From NCBI GenBank assembly GCA_004010835.2, contig CP030868.2, positions 682,001 to 746,000 on the forward strand: a stretch of DNA of 64,000 nucleotides, written 5' to 3'. The translations under genes were made by a program, and so were the position numbers. The stretch comes from Oenococcus sp. UCMA 16435 (GTDB taxonomy: Bacteria > Bacillota > Bacilli > Lactobacillales > Lactobacillaceae). Below the pieces are notes generated by a model, which saw only the letters and a list, made by a program, of their open reading frames with translations, did no database searches and had not been told where the DNA came from. This document shows positions 1 through 8,668 of this stretch, piece after piece (within the stretch, counting starts at the first letter, position 1; each line of letters opens with the position of its first letter).

Positions 1-2181
1 ATCTCGGCCCACTCTGTTAAGAGCATCTATATCTGCTTTTGCATTCTGGCACAGATCGTCTAGCTGGTGACTCTTATCCTTTAGCAAAACTAATATATTA
101 TTGACATATTCATTTCGTTTCTCATACGCTTTTTTTAATTCAGTAGGTATATCTTCAGTAAAATGTTTGATTTCTTTTTCAAGTGAATCCTTTGACCCTT
201 GTTCCGTACCAGGAGTCCCTTTTTCTAGCAAAGCAATCTTTGATTTCCACTCGCCGAGTTCATTACTGTACTGCGCTTGAAGTTTTTGCTCGCGAGTCAT
301 CCTACTTTGAATTTGGTCTGCCTTCTGCTTTTTACTCTTAAGAACTTTTTGGAGATCTGTAGACTCTTTATCTAATTTGCCTTTCTCCTTCTCAATATTT
401 TGCTTCTGAGGTCCAATTTCCTTATCCAAGTCCATATTCCTTGGTTCGTCAAGCACGAGTGAGGCTGTGAGTGTGCTCCCGTCAATAACACTCGGATTCA
501 AATCCTGATATTGATTATTAAAAATATTAACCGTGGACTCATATAGTTGAATAGATTTAACAATATCGCTACGCTCTTTTAGCAACCTGTCCAAATCTAC
601 GAGAAAACTTTCCAAATGAGCTAGCTGAGTCCCAACTTCTTTTTGCTGAGTCTTTATATCAGCTGTCTCTTGCTTTAACTCGTCCCATTTCGTCTGTTCG
701 TCCGAAGAATTTTGCTTGAGAGTTGGTTTATGAGGCAGATTATTTCGTAAGCTCTTTATTTGTGCAATAATTTCCGATAATTGCCTTTTCTTTTCGGCTA
801 GTTTTTCCTTAGTCGCTTTCCCTTCAAGCGATATAATATCGACATTAAGATTATGTAATTCATCCCGAAGACCACTAACTTGATCGTTTATCGTACCCCC
901 GAGTTGGTGGATTAGTGCTTTCCAACTTGTTTGCTGCAATCTCTTGCTAACTGGCAACGCGGAAAACACTATTTTTTCAATCTCAGTTCTCAACTCTATA
1001 TCGTCAACTGATGATGCTATCTTCTCAATGAAACTTTGAGGCAAATATTCAACTTTTTCCTCTTCGAGAGATTCACGTGAATCCAATTTTATCCAGTCAG
1101 TTTGTGTATCATCGGCCCAAATTATTCTAGAACTAAAATTGGATCCGTAATTTGCCTTATTGTTAAATCTATCTTTAGATAAAAATGAGGCATCAGACAT
1201 ATTTCGAGATGTGCCGTCAAGTCCGATAACATCAGATAGGGCACTCTTACCCGCACCCTTATTGCCAATAATCGTGACCAATCCCGGGTTAAGCTGTAAA
1301 GATAAATCCTGTCCATACCAATCTGATTTGCCCTTATCATTGCGAACTTCAACAGCAGAAATCGTCCTGTACAATCGCAATTGTTGATCACTTAACTGAT
1401 CTGGCTTAACCTTAAAAGATATTCTTCCATTAGGTTGAGAGAAAGCTTCCTTTAAACCATTAAAAGTTAGCTCAGCTTTAATCCAAGTAACAGATGCCTC
1501 ATTATATCCATCCGGGTGATGTATGTCACTGTTAACCGTCACCGGTAGCCCTTGTAAGTCTTTGACGCAAGTATATTTAACAAGATCGTTTGCAGATTTT
1601 TCAGAGTTCGTATCCAAAAAATCGACAAATGATCTAAAATCGTGCCTCAGGAGTTTCTTGAATTCTTTATCAGTATCACCTTCTGGTCCGTTTAATTCTT
1701 TAGATTTGCCAAGCCCGTTACTTTTCTTTCCGTCATGAACAGAGATAAGTCCATCATGATCATCCCTGACAAATTTTACAATTTCATTCAACGAAATATA
1801 TCCAGTTTCACTGTTCTCCCCAATATGGCGTTGGCGTAAAAATGCCCTAAAATCCTCAACGAGTCCATTTAAATCTATTTTTTCCGAGAAAATACCAATT
1901 ACATGGATATTGGGACTTACAGTATCGGTGCGAAACTCAACACCTGGAAAAATCGTAATGTTGACATTCTTCTGTTCGATAATACTTCTTATGTGATTGA
2001 TACGATCCTTATCAATACAAAAATGGTCTGTAATCGCAGCAGCATAGATATCATTATCAATCCACGCCTGAACAAGTTTTTCATCATAATCCTGCGAATG
2101 GTATTTTGCATCATACGAACTTGCAGTGTGAACGTGAAGATCCCACTTGTGCCAAAGTGAACCAATTTCTCCCATGACCAA
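1..2181 (-). CDS. PHP-domain / SMC-like ATPase, TrlF-like, C-terminus outside window
   Basis: The frame is open for 727 codons and runs off the left edge, so the C-terminus is missing. I chose the TTG at 2181 because a GGGAAGGAA ribosome site lies about 9 nt upstream; an ATG two codons later is the alternative. Residues 13-19 read WDLHVHT, the metal-binding start of a PHP phosphoesterase domain, followed by AAITDH and HDG/SDIHH motifs. A P-loop, GNKGAGKS, lies near residues 306-313. From about residue 410 the sequence is Lys/Glu/Gln-rich heptad-like coiled coil, as in SMC or Rad50 arms. This order matches the TrlF family of AAA-like ATPases, which is associated with defence loci; by inference it would act on nucleic acid or nucleotides. 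The Walker B and signature motifs should lie beyond the window. Surrounding broken defence genes support an anti-phage role, which is not proven. Confidence 0.75.
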   Translation of the reverse strand, partial: MVMGEIGSLWHKWDLHVHTASSYDAKYHSQDYDEKLVQAWIDNDIYAAAITDHFCIDKDRINHIRSIIEQKNVNITIFPGVEFRTDTVSPNIHVIGIFSEKIDLNGLVEDFRAFLRQRHIGENSETGYISLNEIVKFVRDDHDGLISVHDGKKSNGLGKSKELNGPEGDTDKEFKKLLRHDFRSFVDFLDTNSEKSANDLVKYTCVKDLQGLPVTVNSDIHHPDGYNEASVTWIKAELTFNGLKEAFSQPNGRISFKVKPDQLSDQQLRLYRTISAVEVRNDKGKSDWYGQDLSLQLNPGLVTIIGNKGAGKSALSDVIGLDGTSRNMSDASFLSKDRFNNKANYGSNFSSRIIWADDTQTDWIKLDSRESLEEEKVEYLPQSFIEKIASSVDDIELRTEIEKIVFSALPVSKRLQQTSWKALIHQLGGTINDQVSGLRDELHNLNVDIISLEGKATKEKLAEKKRQLSEIIAQIKSLRNNLPHKPTLKQNSSDEQTKWDELKQETADIKTQQKEVGTQLAHLESFLVDLDRLLKERSDIVKSIQLYESTVNIFNNQYQDLNPSVIDGSTLTASLVLDEPRNMDLDKEIGPQKQNIEKEKGKLDKESTDLQKVLKSKKQKADQIQSRMTREQKLQAQYSNELGEWKSKIALLEKGTPGTEQGSKDSLEKEIKHFTEDIPTELKKAYEKRNEYVNNILVLLKDKSHQLDDLCQNAKADIDALNRVGRD

Positions 2182-2330
2182 TAATAAATTCCTTCCCTAA
2201 TTCCAAGCCTATATAAAGTTAAGCAGCTTTCTAATGCCTCAATTTTACTATTTTTTCAGAAATGCGAATATAATTTTTTTCAACTAGTATCTACAAAAAA
2301 ATTCCGTTCTCATATCAGCACAAGGATCGA

Positions 2331-2561
2331 TTGGTCTATTGCAATCTAACCGAGCATCTTATCCTTCACGCTCTTATTGCACGCGAAACTCATGGTCGTT
2401 TTGGATATCCAGGTTTAATACAATTCATTCAGCCTTGCGTAACAGACTGGTACATCTCTGGCATCAGACCAGAAAAAACTTGGCAAAAGAAATGCTTTGA
2501 AGCAGCTTACATGACAAGTGATGAAGCGAGTATATTGTTAAATATGATTGCAACACGATGA
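2331..2561 (+). pseudogene. HNH-endonuclease-like C-terminal relic
   Basis: This is a 76-codon frame starting at a TTG with no clear ribosome site; the same frame is open upstream to 2274. The string DRLVYCNLTEHLILHALIA resembles the C-terminal half of HNH nucleases, where an asparagine and an EHLxLH segment follow the catalytic core, but the N-terminal histidines and any zinc ligands are absent. I read it as the tail of a deleted or truncated nuclease gene. Its stop overlaps the ATG of the next small frame in an ATGA. Family assignment is from motif impression only. Confidence 0.35.
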
Positions 2562-2734
2562 GCAACATCTTAGCAACAAGAACCATTGTTCAGAAGATCA
2601 TGCGAAACAAGAAACACCACAGCACGCTGGCCGTTAGACTGGTAGAAATATCCTGTAAGCCTCGTTATCTAGATCTATCGGATCATAATAGGGAAGCATA
2701 CGTTGGAAGTGAAAATAATTTTCCTTATGATTAA
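2558..2734 (+). CDS. small 58-aa ORF, possibly the frameshifted end of the preceding relic
   Basis: ATG at 2558 overlaps the TGA of the preceding frame (ATGA). The product is basic in its first half and ends in a polar, Asn-rich tail. It meets the convergent gene at 2731 tail to tail with a 4-nt overlap. It may be a coupled small gene or the natural C-terminus of the HNH-like protein after a one-base frameshift. I cannot assign a function. Confidence 0.3.
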   Translation: MSNILATRTIVQKIMRNKKHHSTLAVRLVEISCKPRYLDLSDHNREAYVGSENNFPYD

Positions 2735-3195
2735 GATTTCTTAGTCGTTAGTGTGTTCTCAATGAACGCGGCCGTCATCTTAGTTAGAGGTTTTCCTATA
2801 GCTTCTTTGTAGTTATATCCGAGCAGTTGCAAAGATTTTAACGTGTCTGAATTGAGTAAGCCTAAAACAGTATTGACTGTCTTATCATCTAAACTTGGGC
2901 TACCGGAAAAATTCCGCATTGTTTCGATGGCTTGCTTGATAGTGTTATGTAGGCTCGTTATGTCATCATCACTGATCGTGACTCTTTCCAGAGCTTGCTT
3001 GTAACTACGAGCTATTCTTCCTAAATCCGCTTTCTCTTCTTGTAATTCGTCTATCAGATTGCGATATTCTTTAATCTGATCTTCTTGGCTGTGGTTTGAT
3101 TTGATTGTTCTTAATTTATCAGTAACGGTAGCATAAGTGTTTTTTGCTAATAATGTTGCCAATTCTGTTCCTAAATTAGTGAGTACGTTGTCCAT
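2731..3195 (-). CDS. conserved-looking helical protein of unknown function, 154 aa
   Basis: The 154-residue product is soluble, almost wholly helical, and strongly charged in the middle (residues about 30-70 look coiled-coil). The C-terminal part contains LKSLQLLGYNYKEAIGKP, a compact segment that looks like a folded domain. ATG at 3195 has a GAAG-type ribosome site. There is no signal peptide or membrane segment. It lies between the HNH-like relic and two genes of a degraded defence-type region. I do not recognise a named family; proteins of this general look occur as hypothetical neighbours of mobile and defence genes in Firmicutes. Confidence 0.65.
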   Translation of the reverse strand: MDNVLTNLGTELATLLAKNTYATVTDKLRTIKSNHSQEDQIKEYRNLIDELQEEKADLGRIARSYKQALERVTISDDDITSLHNTIKQAIETMRNFSGSPSLDDKTVNTVLGLLNSDTLKSLQLLGYNYKEAIGKPLTKMTAAFIENTLTTKKS

Positions 3196-3319
3196 AGATT
3201 CTTCTTTTTTAAACTTGCTGCCTATGATGCAATGCCCATAGATCCATTAAAACTGTTTTCTCTCAAAAAAATCTATTTAACTTTGTCGATCATTCTCAAC
3301 AAAGTTTGGTCAATTTTTA

Positions 3320-3697
3320 TCACTCGTTATTTGGAATGAGATTAAAAAGTTTGCAGTACATTTCAGCTTCGTGTTCTAAGAAACGCCTTTGTGGTCTATC
3401 ATTTTTGGTAATTTCTTCTGGAGCATAAAGTTTTAGACATCCATTTTGCAGCCTAAAATGTCCACCAGATATTTTTCCTCCTTCAATATAGATAGATAAT
3501 TGACCATAGGAAGAGTAAGAGGTGACTATAATAATCTCATCTCCATCATTACTGTCCTTTCTTGTTGCGTCAGGAATAGCAAATAAACAATATACTTGTC
3601 CAGAAACTGCAATCCCATTATGCCCAATAAAATTTACAGAATTCTCTTCTTTGCTACCTATCGTGGGAAACATCTTTTTGGGTTTTTGGGGGGTCAT
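3320..3697 (-). CDS. hypothetical beta-rich protein, 125 aa
   Basis: ATG at 3697 is preceded by a weak AGG at usable spacing. The first 44 nt overlap the end of the upstream membrane-protein frame. The overlap contains a C6A5 run, so the two could also have been one protein separated by a frameshift. The product is soluble, rich in predicted strands (YCLFAIP, EIIIVTSYSS, QLSIYIEGG), and has no motif I recognise. Functional linkage to the membrane protein is suggested only by position. Confidence 0.5.
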   Translation of the reverse strand: MTPQKPKKMFPTIGSKEENSVNFIGHNGIAVSGQVYCLFAIPDATRKDSNDGDEIIIVTSYSSYGQLSIYIEGGKISGGHFRLQNGCLKLYAPEEITKNDRPQRRFLEHEAEMYCKLFNLIPNNE

Positions 3698-4464
3698 TGT
3701 TCTTACCTAAAACTAAGTAGTAATAACGAACAGCCTCTGCCAGAGATTTATGGCCATTTGAAGGAAGAAGTTGAATTCTTTGATAGGCAGCTGGCATGAG
3801 CCACCTCGGCAAACTAGCATTTATCACATCTCGCTGTTTGTTCCACGAAGTTAGCTCATAAATATGAAGAGCCATAAAAGCACTTAACGCCGTTCCAGAA
3901 ACTCCTAATAACGGTGTAATTCGTTTTAAATCATTTTGAGGTAACTTTAAATCGCAATACCCTAACAATAGCACCAGAATTATCAACAAAATCATGACAA
4001 AAGTCTGGAACGCCAACGGACTCTTCACTTTGAATTTCAATCTTTTTTTAATTTTTTTTAAAAAAAATAGAGTGAACAAATCGGATACAAAATTAAAAAA
4101 GTTCCAACATAGAGTGCCCAACGATCAAGGAAAGAATTAATAACATAAAAAATTACGGATACAACACCTAGAGTGAAAGCAGCAGATCGCCAAAAGGGCA
4201 AAAAATAAAGCAAATATAATTTCTTAATACCCTTTAACTTTGGTGCAGGATGCTATCCTGTAGGGATTCTTTTACTGAGGCTGGAGACATATCCGCACCA
4301 TTGGGATTGGTCGTGGAATCGGTCGTGAGATTGTCACTATCGTCTGAATTAGTATTCTTCCTACTACTCATAATATCGCCATTATAATCCTTTAATACCA
4401 ATTCAGTAGCTGAAAAATTTTGGTTAACGACACCATTATGATTTAAAATACACATGTCCACCAA
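3654..4464 (-). pseudogene. frameshifted membrane protein, three reading frames
   Basis: Three successive open frames on the minus strand read as one protein. Frame 1 (4464-4234) gives a polar Ser/Thr/Asp-rich stretch ending SLQDSILHQS. A different frame from about 4246 to 4060 encodes LPFWRSAAFTLGVVSVIFYV and GTFLILYP, two hydrophobic segments, then stops after a T8 run. The third frame (4121-3654) supplies a Lys-rich loop, a long hydrophobic helix (MILLIILVLLLG), another (LGVSGTALSAFMALHIY), and a cytosolic tail. The natural joints lie at an A/T-rich junction near 4236 and at the poly-A/poly-T stretch 4042-4068. I infer an ancestral multi-pass protein of roughly 260 residues, inactivated by at least two slips. 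Family not identified; small membrane proteins of this kind are common effectors in abortive-infection loci. Confidence 0.5.
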
Positions 4465-4483
4465 ACACTAGGAGTTAACCAAA

Positions 4484-5896
4484 TTGGCAAAAGAAACTCA
4501 TGAATTAAATCAACTCATAATTATCGGAAATGGTTTTGATCTAAGATGCGGATTGCCTTCACGTTTTAAAGATTTTTTCAACTATCGATATGGAAATTTT
4601 AATCAGGTGGGAACGAATTTTAAAAAAATATTAGCCGACCACCAAGCGCTCTCTGCCGATGGCTATTAAGAAGCATTAGATAGCATTCAGCAGCCGGTCA
4701 ATACCAACAACATTCACATAAAAGAACTAAACTTTTGGGATTTGATTATATTGAACAAGATATTGGATGATCCTAATCATAAGTTCGAACTTGAATGGTC
4801 CGACTTTGAAACGCTTATTGAGCAGACTTTGAAAAAAGGCATTGTCATAAACAAGCGAGCATTAAGTGGAGACAATTTTTATAATCATATGATGAATCTA
4901 CTTAGCCAGCATGTTAACATGCAAGACCTTCTTGCAAAAGAAGAGTTGGACGGAAATGGAGAAATTGCCTTATTTGAAAAACAGGTATACAACATTTTCT
5001 AACACAAATATTTTAATCAGCCGTATGATAATGACTCCAATTGGATCATATCCTTTGATAATGCCAACAATGAGAATAAAATTCAACTTATCAAAATACT
5101 TCTTCTACGAGAACTGAATGCTTTGGAAGCAGAATTCTCGGATTACCTCACAACAATCACAACAAATAATGCTAATTATTCACACAAAGCCGAATTCTTA
5201 TTTAATAATCTATTTGAAGATGATATTTCTGGCAGTGAGCTTGGCGATGACACAAAAATTAATATTGCTCTCCTAACTTTTAACTACATGCAACCCAATT
5301 TTCAAGATCCAATTTTCAAATCTGAAACATATTATTCAAGAAATGTCCACGGAAATATCAATGACAGGAACATTATCATGGGGATTGATTATGAAAGCGA
5401 TGGCGAGAAGCACTCTTTAGTGAGATTCACTAAAACTTACCGTACTCTTGCCTTTACAAATATCCAGCGTTCCCATAATTTGTTCGACTATCCCTTGGAT
5501 AAAGTCAAAATATATGGTCATTCTCTAAATATTGCGGATCAATCTTACTTCTATGCAATATTTGACGCAGTTAAACTCTATAGCTAAAAGACAGAACTAT
5601 ATTTTTATTATTCTCCCTACAAAGGTTTTGATGAGAACACTTTATTCCAGAATATTAATCGCTTAATTAAAGGATATGGTGAAACCATATCTCGAGATCA
5701 CGGAAAAAGTTTGTTACATAAGCCGATTCTCAAAAGAAGAATTCATATCAAACAATTGTTCGAGCACTATCAACTGGACGACGGATCAGCCAATGATAGT
5801 GAAACAAATGAAGTTGAGAAGTGTTTTACTAAAATCCATGATTTATTGTTGGACAATATTAGTTCCGATGGAACCTATTACGGTGTCGACGAATAA
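4484..5896 (+). pseudogene. AbiH-like abortive infection protein, three in-frame TAA codons
   Basis: A single frame is open from a TTG at 4484 (AGGAG 9 nt upstream) to a TAA at 5894-5896, except for three in-frame TAA codons at 4667, 5000 and 5585 (codons 62, 173 and 368 of 470). There is no frameshift, and the protein reads continuously across each stop. The N-terminus, LNQLIIIGNGFDLRCGLP, is the hallmark of the AbiH phage-resistance family, followed by FKDFFNYRYG and, near the C-terminal third, KVKIYGHSLNIADQSYF. Each TAA could derive from a CAA glutamine codon by one C-to-T change. Full-length product is lost unless stops are read through. The gene ends 11 bp before the convergent SEFIR/TIR gene. 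Confidence 0.75.
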
Positions 5897-5907
5897 ATCT
5901 GGTAAAT

Positions 5908-7305
5908 TCATAAGAAACGACTAGGCATTGGAAAATCCTCAGTATAGTCCCACTGAGTGGGGATGGTCTTCACAGTTTTCAGCTTTTTTTCAGTTTCTTC
6001 AAAATTATCCGAATCAAAAATCGACCAAGCATCTTTGCCCGCCGAAGACAAATTATTCAGCAAAGGAAAATCCCGATCCTCATTTGTCCACAGAACCCAA
6101 GTAATTGAATACCACCAATGATGAATTAAGTCTTTTCTTCCCTTTTCGATCTGTGATACATAATATAAAAGCAGATCAAACTGTTTAATGCCTTGCTTTG
6201 TTCGCTGATCTAAGTTCTTATCAAAAAAATCAAGAATAAAATCAGGACCGGCATCTGTGCTGATTTTGCCATTTTTCAAGGGAAAACTGTGGCCCTTATC
6301 TTGAATCAGGTCCATAGGATAAAAGGGTTCAAAATTACTGCGCTGATTAGATTGATTAGTGAAAACATGTTTCATCAGCACATTGGCTAATTTGTACTTG
6401 GCATTAATAATTAAGTCGCCGCCAATAATCATGAAAACCGCATAGCGGATAAAACCAAAGCTTAATCTGTATTCCTTGACACTACCAATATAACTAGTGT
6501 GCTGGAGTATAGAATTCAAAAACGACAGCACATCGTCCAAATTATCAAAAGCAGTGTCGTTGTATACAAGATGAAAAGTCTTTTGCAGGGACTTTAAAAT
6601 CGGTATAGCCGTCTCAACTTGTTCTGCAATAGTCTCTTTACCAGTACAATGTTTATCCCAATCAGCGAAGAAAGTTTTGACTGTCGGGAGATAGTCTGTT
6701 TTGAATTGGTCTTGAGCTATCAAAGGATTGCCCATGAGCGTATTTTCGATTTGAAAAGAAATATTTTGGATTTTGCGAATGCCATCATCTTGCGGCTCTG
6801 CAGCCGTGAAATTCGGTTCAAGTCCAAGTGGCGGTCGCTTTAAAACAGGTTCCCCATAAATCCGCCGTTCCAATTCCTCTAAAGACTCGTTATAAGTCCG
6901 CCTCTTGCCATTGAAATTAATATATTTTTTCGTTGCCAAAAAGGTCGGCACGATCGCTTTGTTTTCGGAATCAAAATCGATGGCCAAAGGTATGATTCGG
7001 GAATTAGTAATCGATCCATACACTTCTGGTGTCATAATCGTCGATTCTGTGCTGACACCGCTGCCGTCTTTCACATCAGCTTTCTTTTGATAATCCTGAT
7101 CGCACAAGACGATGATGTAGTCAATGCTCGGGTCTTTTAAGCTCTGTTCCATAAAGCGAAAAAGATCACCTCCTGCAGGAAGACTCCATCCGTCGAAGAC
7201 AACTAAAATCCCATCGTGTTGAAGGTTCTTAGATAATGTCGTCGCTAGTTCCTGTTGTGTGTGCGAGTATGAGATAAAAACTTTTTTTGATTTGTTTGTC
7301 ATCAC
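5908..7305 (-). CDS. SEFIR/TIR-domain protein
   Basis: Residues 8-130 form a TIR-like fold of the SEFIR type: KVFISYSH at the first strand, VVFDGWSLPAGGDLFRFMEQ in the BB-loop region, DYIIVLCDQDY, then STESTIMTPEVY where SEFIR/TIR enzymes carry an acidic residue. The remaining 320 residues are largely helical with no family I recognise. Bacterial proteins of this layout are soluble immune effectors, some of which degrade NAD+; catalysis here is inferred. GTG at 7305 or ATG at 7302 can start translation, with an AGG upstream. It lies tail to tail with the abiH relic and appears intact, unlike its neighbours. Confidence 0.75.
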   Translation of the reverse strand: MMTNKSKKVFISYSHTQQELATTLSKNLQHDGILVVFDGWSLPAGGDLFRFMEQSLKDPSIDYIIVLCDQDYQKKADVKDGSGVSTESTIMTPEVYGSITNSRIIPLAIDFDSENKAIVPTFLATKKYINFNGKRRTYNESLEELERRIYGEPVLKRPPLGLEPNFTAAEPQDDGIRKIQNISFQIENTLMGNPLIAQDQFKTDYLPTVKTFFADWDKHCTGKETIAEQVETAIPILKSLQKTFHLVYNDTAFDNLDDVLSFLNSILQHTSYIGSVKEYRLSFGFIRYAVFMIIGGDLIINAKYKLANVLMKHVFTNQSNQRSNFEPFYPMDLIQDKGHSFPLKNGKISTDAGPDFILDFFDKNLDQRTKQGIKQFDLLLYYVSQIEKGRKDLIHHWWYSITWVLWTNEDRDFPLLNNLSSAGKDAWSIFDSDNFEETEKKLKTVKTIPTQWDYTEDFPMPSRFL

Positions 7306-7762
7306 TTACTGCCTAATTTAACTTTCTTCATAAATATCCTAGTGTATATTTTGCCAAGCCATTGTTATTTCAAATAAAAATCTCATAGTAAACGTATTTG
7401 ATTTATAATGCATTGCCATAATCACATATTTCAATATAAGGCGAAACAATTTTGGATAAACAAAAACCTAGTTCCAAAAAATCAAGAACAAGGTATTCCA
7501 TGAGTTAGGACTAATAAATCAAACAAATCACTTCGGATCAATTAAGTACAGACAGCACTCAAAAATAAGATTATGGCTATTTAACATGAGCCTAATTTGA
7601 TCCAATTAAGTAATTCATTGTACACGCCTAATCTTGATAACAATTTTTTTTAATAATCAAGAAGATAGTGTCCATACCAGATCTAGCATTGGCCAACGCC
7701 AATTAAACACAGTAAATTAATGGCAAATACCTATTATCCAAGCAAAATAAAAATTCGACTAA
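7306..7762. other. 457-bp gene-poor stretch
   Basis: No frame of credible coding quality. A short TTG-initiated frame at 7451 reads 18 codons (MDKQKPSSKKSRTRYSMS); one base shift continues it into about 30 more sensible codons ending near 7600, so it may be a decayed gene 5' end. An imperfect direct repeat GATC(C)AATTAAGTA occurs at 7536-7548 and 7599-7612. The left part holds the upstream region of the SEFIR/TIR gene. Confidence 0.5.
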
Positions 7763-8086
7763 TTAGTAAGTCTGCAACTCCCCAAGATTGTCAGCTCTGA
7801 TGCCGTTGCGTTCAGTTTTAATATATTTTTCCGAGCCAACTGTTTCTACTATCACTCGCTTACCTTGGTCCCATTGGCCATTGTTATCTTTATAAATTGT
7901 GCAAAAAGTTCTTCTGTGATCAGTGCTTTCGATATAACGGATAACATCATCCTTTGAAAAAGGATACGTTTCTCTCCCAATCTTATCGTCTAAATCCTTA
8001 TGTGTTCTGACTTCAGCAATATGTTTCCGATATGGTTCATCTGCATAATGCACTGCATAAATTAAATAATCTGCCCACTTCGACAT
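7763..8086 (-). CDS. DUF3892 domain-containing protein
   Basis: The 107-residue product is typical in length for DUF3892: MSKWADYLIYAVHY at the start, FSKDDVIRYIES in the middle, and the ending SEKYIKTERNGIRADNLGELQ, with TERNGIRADNLG matching the conserved family ending. It is soluble. The family is widespread in Firmicutes and often found near mobile or accessory genes; no biochemical role is established. The start ATG at 8086 lies just downstream of a GAGGGG-type site. Confidence 0.75.
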   Translation of the reverse strand: MSKWADYLIYAVHYADEPYRKHIAEVRTHKDLDDKIGRETYPFSKDDVIRYIESTDHRRTFCTIYKDNNGQWDQGKRVIVETVGSEKYIKTERNGIRADNLGELQTY

Positions 8087-8341
8087 ACATCTATCCCCTC
8101 TTTTTGCTGAATTTTTGGTCTGAAATTCCTCTACCCTAATTTAGCTGGCTAAAATATAGTTCAATTAGATTGAAAAGAAAAGATAAAAAAACATTTTTTA
8201 TATAAGAAAACCATAGAAAAATTGAAAACTTATTCAGAATTATCCTCTATTGCCCTCAAAGCCGAATCACAAAAAAAGCCTAAAAATAACGGCCTCTTAA
8301 AATTCTCAGATGAAAAAATTAATCAACTACATTTTTCTAAA

Positions 8342-8668
8342 TCACATAAAAAACATTTTTCGCAAAAGCTGCACAAACCTATCCAAAAAACAGCCGGGAA
8401 TAAATACTTGTTGGTTATTTGTGATTCTCGGAACTGCGATAAACAAAATAGTGAGGAATTCTATTGAATCAAAAAAGACCAGCAGATTAAATATTTGATC
8501 CCAAAAATGCTCCTTTTTTACCAGTTGATAATCATCCACCCAATTCGGGTTATTTTTTCGACTCTTATAAAAATCCCAAGTATGCTCGCTCCCTCTAGTT
8601 GGCGATTCATACAATTTCCCAGATGCCATTCGATCCCTCTCCAATAGGCTGAGATAATTATATTGCAA
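8342..8668 (-). CDS. hypothetical protein with one hydrophobic segment
   Basis: The 108-codon frame starts at TTG 8668; an ATG 13 codons in (8629) is an alternative. The N-terminal half is polar with a distinctive GSEHTWDFYKSRKNNPNWVD stretch; the second half carries one likely membrane helix (FDSIEFLTILFIAVP) and a basic amphipathic end. No family recognised. An 81-codon frame on the other strand (8222-8467) overlaps it; I prefer this one because its composition looks more protein-like. Moderate doubt that either is expressed. Confidence 0.4.
   Translation of the reverse strand: MQYNYLSLLERDRMASGKLYESPTRGSEHTWDFYKSRKNNPNWVDDYQLVKKEHFWDQIFNLLVFFDSIEFLTILFIAVPRITNNQQVFIPGCFLDRFVQLLRKMFFM

Noticed and set aside
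4911..5117. A 68-codon plus-strand frame inside the abiH region
   Set aside because: It is out of frame with the continuous AbiH text and only bridges one of the stops by chance.
7622..7670. CTTGAT...ATCAAG inverted repeat with T8 run as a terminator
   Set aside because: The stem is only six base pairs, the T-run lies inside the loop, and no gene ends close by.
8222..8467. An 81-codon Lys-rich plus-strand frame
   Set aside because: Starts at TTG without a ribosome site, composition follows AT-rich background, and it overlaps the better-looking minus-strand frame at 8342-8668.
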